This document shows, in pieces, positions 1 to 4,460 of a stretch of DNA of 6,375 nucleotides. The stretch comes from Methanobacteriota archaeon (GTDB lineage: Archaea; Halobacteriota; Methanocellia; Methanocellales; Methanocellaceae), in assembly GCA_023436075.1 (NCBI GenBank), contig JAEZKS010000156.1:1-6375 (forward strand), given 5' to 3'. The first letter of the stretch is position 1. The number at the start of each line of letters is the position of its first letter. Below the pieces are notes generated by a model that saw nothing but the letters and a program-made list of their open reading frames with translations, had not been told where the DNA came from and searched no databases. A program made the translations under genes and the position numbers.

Positions 1-138
1 CCGAGCTTCAACACAGAGGTCTCAGAGGACACAGAGGTATCACAGAGAATTTTTAACAAAGATGCTCTGGAGCAGGCCATTTTTTATACGTCTCTGTGCG
101 TCCTCTGTGTCCTCTGAGACCTCTGTGTTGAAGCTCGG
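1..138. repeat. Long inverted repeat I, downstream of the HtrA-like gene
   Basis: Bases 1-37 are the exact reverse complement of 102-138. After a 3-bp mismatch (38-40 against 99-101) the pairing resumes in the same register for 8 bp (41-48, CACAGAGA, against 91-98), leaving a loop of 42 nt (49-90). The arms consist of short units such as ACACAGAGG and TCAGAGGAC. The element ends 25 nt past the stop codon of the minus-strand protease gene, so its transcript would end in, or run through, a 48-bp hairpin. Terminator, RNA-processing or mobile (MITE-like) roles are all possible; none is shown. The left arm starts at the window edge, so the true element may be longer. Confidence 0.93.
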
Positions 139-163
139 AGACCTCTCGCTGACCTCCGCGACC

Positions 164-1150
164 TCAAGCGGTAGGCGTCTCCGCAAGCCGGACTTTCACG
201 TTCCCCTCGATGCTGCCGCGCCGGACGGCCAGGGTGATCACGTCGCCCACCTTCTTGCCTCGCACGTAGCCTGCCAGCTCCGACATATCCGCGATCTTCT
301 TCCCGTCGACACTGAGGATGATGTCGCCTGCGGTGATGCGTTGCTGGCCCGCCGGGCTGTTCTCGAAGCTGCGGGTGACCAGCACGCCCTCGGTGGCACT
401 GAGGTTGTAGTATTCGGCCAGCTCTTTGGTGACGCCGACGCCCAGGATGCCCAGCCACGGCCGCACGACCTTGCCGTGCTCGATCAGCTCTTTCGCGATG
501 CGCATGGCCAGGTTGATGGGGATGGAGAAGCCGATGCCCTGGGCAAACGGGATGTTGGCCGAGTTCATGCCGATGACTTCCCCTTTCTTGTTGAGCAGCG
601 GGCCGCCGCTGTTGCCCGGCTTGATGTGGGCGTCCGTCTGGATGAGGTTCTCGTAGACGCCGCGCTCCGCCTGGATCGTGCGATTGAGCGCGCTGATCAC
701 GCCGACGGTGACCGTCGGCCCGCGGAGCATGAAGCCGAACGGATTGCCGATGGCCACTGAGACCTGCCCGACCTTGATCTTGTCCGAGTCGCCGAGCGTT
801 GCGACCGGCAGCTTCCGCTTGCCCGCCTCCACCCGGATCACGGCTACGTCGGACATGGGGTCCGTGCCGACCAGCTTGCCCTCCAGCTTAGTGCCGTCGA
901 ACATGCTCACCATCATGCTCTGGGCGTTCTCGGCGATGTGGTTGTTCGTCAGGATGTACCCTTTTGCGTCGATGATGATGCCCGAGCCCATGCCCTGCTG
1001 GGGCGTGACGTTCATATAGGCGTCCTGCATGAGCATGACCGTGTTGATGTTCACCACGCTGGGGCTGGCTCTCTCGATGATGTCGACCAGGAGTTCCTCG
1101 TCTACGGGTAAAATGATAATAGCCTCCTCAGAGCACAATGCTTTCTTCAA
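164..1150 (-). CDS. HtrA/Deg-family trypsin-like serine protease with one PDZ domain
   Basis: This is a protein quality-control serine endopeptidase of the HtrA/DegP family (S1C-type). The 328-residue reading frame has a trypsin-like domain at about residues 25-225 with a complete catalytic triad: His71 in TNNHIAE, Asp101 in SDVAVI and Ser181 in GNSGGP. A single PDZ domain follows at about 231-325 (begins RPWLGILGV; later SPAGQQRITAGDIILSVDG), which in this family binds substrate C-termini or regulates activity. No signal peptide or membrane segment is visible, so it looks cytoplasmic, unlike bacterial DegP. The frame opens with TTG (1148-1150) directly after an in-frame TAA and has only a weak ribosome binding site there. 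A strong site, GAGGAGG, lies inside the frame at 1123-1129, followed by ATT-ATC-ATT (codons 11-13), so the true N-terminus is unclear. The first internal Met (residue 39) is too late, since it would remove the family-typical ERASPSVVNI segment. The gene stands alone and is followed by inverted repeat I. Confidence 0.93.
   Translation of the reverse strand: MKKALCSEEAIIILPVDEELLVDIIERASPSVVNINTVMLMQDAYMNVTPQQGMGSGIIIDAKGYILTNNHIAENAQSMMVSMFDGTKLEGKLVGTDPMSDVAVIRVEAGKRKLPVATLGDSDKIKVGQVSVAIGNPFGFMLRGPTVTVGVISALNRTIQAERGVYENLIQTDAHIKPGNSGGPLLNKKGEVIGMNSANIPFAQGIGFSIPINLAMRIAKELIEHGKVVRPWLGILGVGVTKELAEYYNLSATEGVLVTRSFENSPAGQQRITAGDIILSVDGKKIADMSELAGYVRGKKVGDVITLAVRRGSIEGNVKVRLAETPTA
1123..1129 (-). 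promoter_or_regulatory. Strong Shine-Dalgarno inside the annotated protease frame
   Basis: The minus strand reads GAGGAGG here, a near-complete match to the archaeal anti-Shine-Dalgarno sequence. It falls at codons 8-10 of the open frame. No ATG, GTG or TTG follows at a usable distance; the codons 5 and 8 nt downstream are ATC (1115-1117) and ATT (1112-1114). If functional, it means translation of the protease starts at a rare ATC or ATT codon rather than at the TTG at 1150. Confidence 0.5.
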
Positions 1151-1157
1151 TTATAAG
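1150..1157 (-). promoter_or_regulatory. Candidate TATA box of the protease gene
   Basis: The minus strand reads CTTATAAT, close to an archaeal TATA box. Transcription would be expected to start about 25 nt downstream, near 1125-1131. That places the start just before or within the GAGGAGG motif and downstream of the TTG at 1150. This supports a translation start inside the annotated frame. The match is short and unsupported by other elements. Confidence 0.35.
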
Positions 1158-1184
1158 CCTTACATAGCCTTGTGCGTGGCTGGT

Positions 1185-1543
1185 GTCGTTTCAACACTAA
1201 AACACTAAACTTTTTTAGATTCCACTAAATGCACGAAGCCCACGAATTCAAAGTCACTAAAGCCACGAACGTCACCAAGTTTAAAACACGAATAATGGCA
1301 CGAAGGGCACAAAAGCACCAACTCCGGCTCAATTGAGTGGTCATTGTATAAGCTATAGCGCAGATGCCATTTGGATAGTCCGACAGGGGAGCCGTCGTTG
1401 GTGGTTTAGTGGTTTTAGTGACTTATTCGTGTTTTAAGCTTGGAGGCGTTCGTGCCTTTAGTGCCTTTGAATTGGTGGCCTTCGTGCCCTTAGTGATTTT
1501 AGTGCAAATTAAGAAAAATTTAGTGTTTTCGTGTTGAAACGAC
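1185..1543. repeat. Large imperfect foldback repeat II filling the intergenic gap
   Basis: The arm 1185-1295 matches the reverse complement of 1423-1543 along its whole length. Both begin GTCGTTTCAACAC and end TTAAAACACGAATAA; the right arm has about one extra 9-nt unit. An inner stem, 1316-1330 against 1389-1403 (13 of 15 positions), extends the symmetry and leaves a loop of 58 nt (1331-1388). The arms are built of degenerate units such as CACTAAA, GCACGAA and CCACGAA, each spaced about 8-10 nt apart. The element occupies nearly the entire 397-bp gap between the lipoprotein stop and the protease start; no protein gene is visible in it. It begins 16 nt past the lipoprotein stop codon, so a long hairpin would form in that transcript's 3' end. 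Confidence 0.9.
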
Positions 1544-1559
1544 GGTGTATGAACAGCAT

Positions 1560-2261
1560 TTAGGCGGTGGCATTATCGATCCACCCGATAGCCTGTCGGG
1601 TCACGTTTTCTGCGGCCTCCCGCGACTCGAAGGAGTACACGGCCACGTACACGTTGCTGTACTTGCCCATCACGAACCAGCAGTCCCTTTCCTCGCCATC
1701 GTAGCGGGCGTCGAAGTGCCAGACGTCTCCGCCACCGCCGATCGACGTCGAGCCGATACGGGTGAGGTTCCGCGCCCCGCCCCTGTTCAGGTCCGGGTCG
1801 TTGATGATGCCCATGGAGAGGCCGAGCATGGCGTTCAGGCTCCCGATACCCGAGTCCACGATGAACGGGCTGCCCGCCTTTGCCAGGAACCCGCCGACGG
1901 CCACGCGGCCTGATCCTTCCCCGTACTCGAACCACTTGTACTGCTGGACGCCTCCGACGTTGATCATCTGGTCCACGCTGTTCCCGTACTCGGCGGGACT
2001 GTAGCCGATGCGGGGGATGAACTCCCTGAAGCCGGCCTTCGCAGCGGACGAGTTCAGGTAATCAGCCGACTGGAGCAGCGTATAGTTATCTCCTCCCGTA
2101 GACAGCGTTTCCGGCAGTGAGATGTCAGTCACCGGCCCCTTCAGCTTGCTTAGTAAGCTGTCGAGCCCGCAGCATAAGATACAGCCGCTCGTCATCGCCG
2201 CGAGCAGTATGATAGCGATGATAGCGATGCCTGTGACCAGCCTTTGTCTTTTCGTTGTCAT
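1560..2261 (-). CDS. Predicted secreted lipoprotein, function unknown
   Basis: This is a 233-residue protein starting at the ATG at 2259-2261. The frame is open for 40 more codons upstream, but that extension runs into a repeat and lacks coding character, whereas starting here gives a clean export signal. The N-terminus has a basic stretch (KRQR, 4-7), a hydrophobic core (about 9-22) and a lipobox ending T-S-G-Cys27. It is therefore probably lipid-anchored on the outer face of the membrane. Two more cysteines follow (30, 31). The mature part contains five N-glycosylation sequons (Asn59, 70, 165, 219, 230), consistent with an archaeal surface glycoprotein, and has a glycine run (176-179) before a probable beta-rich C-terminal region (WHFDARYDGEERDCWFVMGK). 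I do not recognise the family and assign no function. The ribosome binding site is weak. The stop is followed at once by foldback repeat II. Confidence 0.82.
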   Translation of the reverse strand: MTTKRQRLVTGIAIIAIILLAAMTSGCILCCGLDSLLSKLKGPVTDISLPETLSTGGDNYTLLQSADYLNSSAAKAGFREFIPRIGYSPAEYGNSVDQMINVGGVQQYKWFEYGEGSGRVAVGGFLAKAGSPFIVDSGIGSLNAMLGLSMGIINDPDLNRGGARNLTRIGSTSIGGGGDVWHFDARYDGEERDCWFVMGKYSNVYVAVYSFESREAAENVTRQAIGWIDNATA

Positions 2262-2298
2262 GGTGTTATCCCGGAAGTAAGCCCATTTATGCGCTCTG

Positions 2299-2321
2299 CA
2301 TTTATAGTCGTTGGTATATCT
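2299..2321 (-). promoter_or_regulatory. Candidate promoter of the lipoprotein gene
   Basis: On the minus strand two TATA-like elements lie upstream of the ATG at 2261: TATAAA at 2301-2306 and AAAAAGATATAC around 2313-2324, the latter with an A-rich BRE-like flank. They would place the transcription start roughly at 2276 or 2291, giving a leader of about 15-30 nt. Which one is used cannot be decided from the sequence. Confidence 0.35.
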
Positions 2322-2345
2322 TTTTGTTCGGGCTAAGCGGTTTGG

Positions 2346-2470
2346 GACACGAGGGTTCACAAGGTACACACAACGGTACACAAAGTGATTTTTATCAGAT
2401 GGCTTCCCGATAGCTGCTCTTTAAAAAGAGCATTGTGTACCTTCGTGTGTACCTCGTGTAACCTTGTGTC
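2346..2470. repeat. Inverted repeat III between the lipoprotein gene and nif
   Basis: Bases 2346-2383 match the reverse complement of 2433-2470 at 32 of 38 positions without gaps. The loop (2384-2432) holds a small palindrome, GCTCTTT-AA-AAAGAGC (2416-2431). The arms consist of units such as GGTACACA and TTCACAAGG. The element lies in the divergent spacer, upstream of both the lipoprotein promoter and the nif promoter. It does not overlap the nif TATA box or operator. Confidence 0.88.
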
Positions 2471-2640
2471 ATGGTACGCGCAGATGTATACCACCTTTAA
2501 GGAAAGACTAAAAGTTCTAAGGCTTAAGAATATCATAAGCTTTCATAACACAGGCTACTACATGGCAGCGCTCTGTCTTTTCACGGCCTGTATTATGATT
2601 TTTTATGGCGCAAATCTTAACTGATGCTGCTGTTTTCACA
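2471..2640. other. AT-rich spacer upstream of the nif promoter
   Basis: No convincing gene or RNA is visible in this stretch. It contains one short plus-strand frame from the ATG at 2484 to the TAA at 2622-2624 (46 residues) with a single hydrophobic segment (YYMAALCLFTACIMIFYG) after a basic N-terminus, but no ribosome binding site. A short imperfect inverted repeat occurs at about 2521-2540 (GCTTA...TAAGC). Confidence 0.5.
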
Positions 2641-2655
2641 AGAAACATTTATATA
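2641..2655 (+). promoter_or_regulatory. nif operon promoter (BRE and TATA box)
   Basis: AGAAACA followed by TTTATATA (2648-2655) is an excellent match to an archaeal BRE plus TATA box. The expected transcription start is about 25 nt downstream, near 2677-2680, giving a nifH leader of about 130 nt. This is the only strong promoter upstream of the nif genes, and their tight spacing suggests one transcript. Confidence 0.85.
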
Positions 2656-2664
2656 CATCATATG

Positions 2665-2678
2665 GGAAGTTAACTTCC
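2665..2678. promoter_or_regulatory. NrpR operator, perfect GGAA-N6-TTCC palindrome
   Basis: GGAAGTTAACTTCC is its own reverse complement and matches the GGAA-N6-TTCC operator known for the euryarchaeal nitrogen repressor NrpR. It lies between the TATA box and the predicted transcription start, where bound repressor would block initiation. In characterised methanogens NrpR leaves the DNA when 2-oxoglutarate accumulates, that is, during nitrogen limitation. No second copy of the motif was seen nearby. Confidence 0.88.
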
Positions 2679-2713
2679 GCCAACAATCATCAGGAGGTCC
2701 AGCGCGACAGGCA

Positions 2714-2800
2714 ATGATACACGGCACAGACGGTACGGGCATGCTGATGGCAACCCGGCCGCTGATCTGGCATCGACGGAAAACAAAGGAGAACATGTGA
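2714..2800 (+). CDS. Possible 28-codon upstream ORF in the nifH leader
   Basis: ATG at 2714 opens a frame of 28 codons (peptide begins MIHGTDGTG, ends RRKTKENM) that stops with TGA at 2798-2800, 10 nt before the nifH ATG. The stop overlaps the nifH ribosome binding site (GAGGT, 2799-2803). The nearest strong Shine-Dalgarno, AGGAGGT at 2692-2698, is 15 nt from the ATG, which is longer than usual. Its last codon pair, ATG-TGA (2795-2800), is itself preceded by AAAGGAG at a close spacing and could act as a start-stop element. No family resemblance is recognised. It may simply be chance, but its position would allow translational coupling or interference with nifH. Confidence 0.25.
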   Translation: MIHGTDGTGMLMATRPLIWHRRKTKENM

Positions 2801-2810
2801 GGTTTGAAAG

Positions 2811-3635
2811 ATGAGACAGGTAGCAATTTACGGCAAAGGCGGCATCGGCAAGTCGACGACGACCCAGAACACGGTGGCGGCGCTCGCCGAGTCAGGCAAG
2901 AAGGTAATGGTCGTGGGCTGTGACCCGAAAGCCGATTCGACCCGGCTTCTTCTCCACGGGCTGAGCCAGAAGACTGTGCTGGACACCCTGCGAGACGAGG
3001 GTGACGACATCGAGCTCGATGCGGTACTCAAGCCTGGTTTTGGCAATTCTCTCTGCGTCGAGTCGGGTGGTCCTGAGCCAGGCGTCGGCTGTGCTGGCAG
3101 AGGCATCATCACCTCGATCAACCTGCTGGAACAGCTCGGCGCTTACACGGACGACCTGGACTACGTCTTCTACGATGTGCTGGGCGACGTCGTGTGCGGC
3201 GGGTTCGCCATGCCCATTCGTGAAGGAAAGGCCAAGGAGATCTACATCGTGGCCTCGGGCGAAATGATGGCACTGTACGCGGCCAACAACATCTCCAAAG
3301 GCATCAGGAAGTATGCCGAGACCGGCGGAGTGCGCCTCGGCGGCATCATCTGTAACAGCCGTAAGGCGGACAACGAGTACGCGCTCGTGAAGGCGGTCGC
3401 CGAGGAGATCGGCACGCAGCTCATCCACTTCGTGCCCCGTGACAACATCGTCCAGCGGGCAGAAATCAACAAGAAGACTGTCATCGACTTCGACCCGAAG
3501 GCAGGCCAGGCCGACGAGTACCGCAAGCTGGCTAAGGCGATCGACGAGAACCAGATGTTCGTCATCCCGAAGCCGATGCAGCAGGACAGGCTGGAAGAGT
3601 TGCTGATGACGCACGGGATTCTGGATTCGGTGTAA
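2811..3635 (+). CDS. nifH: Nitrogenase iron protein (dinitrogenase reductase)
   Basis: The Fe protein is a homodimeric ATPase that delivers electrons to the MoFe protein, with ATP hydrolysed at each transfer. Its 274 residues are the normal length for the family. The P-loop GKGGIGKS spans residues 8-15, and VGCDPKADSTR follows at 35-45. The two cysteines that hold the bridging 4Fe-4S cluster are present: Cys94 in GVGCAGRG and Cys129 in the switch II segment DVLGDVVCGGFAMP. Arg97 corresponds to the arginine that is ADP-ribosylated in some bacteria. The start is preceded by GAGGT (2799-2803) at a spacing of 7 nt. This is the first gene of the operon, under the TATA box and NrpR operator at 2641-2678. 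A 50-nt repeat-like spacer separates it from nifI1. Confidence 0.98.
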   Translation: MRQVAIYGKGGIGKSTTTQNTVAALAESGKKVMVVGCDPKADSTRLLLHGLSQKTVLDTLRDEGDDIELDAVLKPGFGNSLCVESGGPEPGVGCAGRGIITSINLLEQLGAYTDDLDYVFYDVLGDVVCGGFAMPIREGKAKEIYIVASGEMMALYAANNISKGIRKYAETGGVRLGGIICNSRKADNEYALVKAVAEEIGTQLIHFVPRDNIVQRAEINKKTVIDFDPKAGQADEYRKLAKAIDENQMFVIPKPMQQDRLEELLMTHGILDSV

Positions 3636-3641
3636 GTGTCA

Positions 3642-3680
3642 GAGGAGTTCGAGGAGCTAGAGTTCAGAGTTTAGGAGTTT
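3642..3680 (+). repeat. Purine-rich short repeats in the nifH-nifI1 spacer
   Basis: The spacer contains GAGGAGTTC, GAGGAGCTA, GAGTTCAGA and TTAGGAGTTT in succession, so three GGAG motifs occur before nifI1. Only the last (3674-3677) is at a proper distance (8 nt) from the nifI1 ATG. The others may be decoys or remnants of a tandem repeat. No stable hairpin is evident. Confidence 0.55.
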
Positions 3681-3685
3681 ACAAG

Positions 3686-4012
3686 ATGTTGCTAATAAGA
3701 TCAATCATCAGGCCGGACAAGAAAGACGCCGTGCTGGCTGAGCTGTCGAAGGCAGGATTCCATGCGGCCACGGTGATCGACGTGGTAGGCCGGGGCAAGC
3801 AGAAAGGTATCAAGATCGGCAGCATGGTCTACGACGAGATCCCCAAGACGCTCATCCTGATCGCCATCGAGGACTCGGCGAAAGACAAGGTCATCAATAC
3901 CATCATCAACACGGCCCGGACCGGAGAGAAAGGCGCCTTCGGCGACGGCAAGATCTTCGTCAGCCCCGTCGAGGAAGCCTATACGATCTCGAGCGGCAGC
4001 AAAGGCCTGTAA
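3686..4012 (+). CDS. nifI1: Nitrogen regulatory PII-like protein NifI1
   Basis: This is a PII-family protein of the NifI1 subgroup, found between nifH and nifD in methanogens and some anaerobic bacteria. With NifI2 it forms a complex that binds and inhibits the MoFe protein when ammonium is available; 2-oxoglutarate and ATP release the block. Its 108 residues match the family. Visible PII features are the N-terminal strand (MLLIRSIIRPDKKDAV), GRGKQKGIKIG (35-45) leading into the T-loop, and the nucleotide-binding TGEKGAFGDGKIFV (79-92). The start is set by GGAG at 3674-3677. Only 13 nt separate it from nifI2, so the two are probably translated from one message in balanced amounts. Confidence 0.95.
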   Translation: MLLIRSIIRPDKKDAVLAELSKAGFHAATVIDVVGRGKQKGIKIGSMVYDEIPKTLILIAIEDSAKDKVINTIINTARTGEKGAFGDGKIFVSPVEEAYTISSGSKGL

Positions 4013-4025
4013 AAGGAGTGCTCCG

Positions 4026-4445
4026 ATGAAAGAGATCATGGCAATTGTCCGGATGAACCGGACGGGAGCGACGAAAAAGGCGCTGGTCGACGCCGGGGCG
4101 GCAGGGTTCACCGCGGTCAAGGTCGCCGGCAGGGGCAAGCTGGTCACGGACCCGGAGGTCATCGCAAAGCGCAAGGCGCAACTGATGTCCCTGAGCTTCG
4201 ACGACGTCACCGAATCCGGGGCGACGGAGCGGCTGGTCACGGACTTCCTGGATGGCACACGCCTCTTCCCGAGGCGACTGTTCACCATCCTGGCACACGA
4301 CGAGGACGTGCCCCGGATCGTGGAAGCGATCATGACCGCCAACAGAACGGACTGCAAGGTGGGCGACGGCAAGATCTTCATCCTGCCCATGCTCGACTCG
4401 GTGCGGGTACGTACCGGCGAATCGGGCGAAGCCGCAATCTGGTGA
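4026..4445 (+). CDS. nifI2: Nitrogen regulatory PII-like protein NifI2
   Basis: This is the second PII-family subunit of the nitrogenase-inhibiting NifI complex. In studied methanogens NifI2 is the partner with an atypical T-loop. The 139 residues include the N-terminal MKEIMAIVRMNRTGATKKAL, GRGK (35-38) and the nucleotide-binding C-terminal motif NRTDCKVGDGKIFILP (106-121). The T-loop region between them (about 39-80) is long and lacks the usual PII sequence. The C-terminal tail (122-139) extends past the PII core, making the protein somewhat longer than I expect for the family. A good Shine-Dalgarno (AAAAGGAGTG, 4011-4020) precedes the ATG by about 7 nt. The stop lies 15 nt before nifD. Confidence 0.94.
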   Translation: MKEIMAIVRMNRTGATKKALVDAGAAGFTAVKVAGRGKLVTDPEVIAKRKAQLMSLSFDDVTESGATERLVTDFLDGTRLFPRRLFTILAHDEDVPRIVEAIMTANRTDCKVGDGKIFILPMLDSVRVRTGESGEAAIW

Positions 4446-4460
4446 GGGGAGGGAGAAAAC

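Noticed and set aside
62..760. A 232-codon plus-strand frame opposite the protease gene
   Set aside because: It starts inside the loop of inverted repeat I and runs antisense to the conserved protease and PDZ domains; its composition is that of a shadow frame.
1185..1543. The short repeated units as a CRISPR array
   Set aside because: Units are only about 8-10 nt, degenerate, without unique spacers of constant length, and arranged as an inverted repeat.
1185..1543. A classical insertion sequence
   Set aside because: There is no transposase frame between the arms and no clear target-site duplication; a non-autonomous element remains possible.
2385..2624. A 79-codon plus-strand frame from the loop of inverted repeat III
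   Set aside because: Its first third is translated repeat sequence and it has no ribosome binding site; only the 46-residue C-terminal part is mentioned as a weak possibility.
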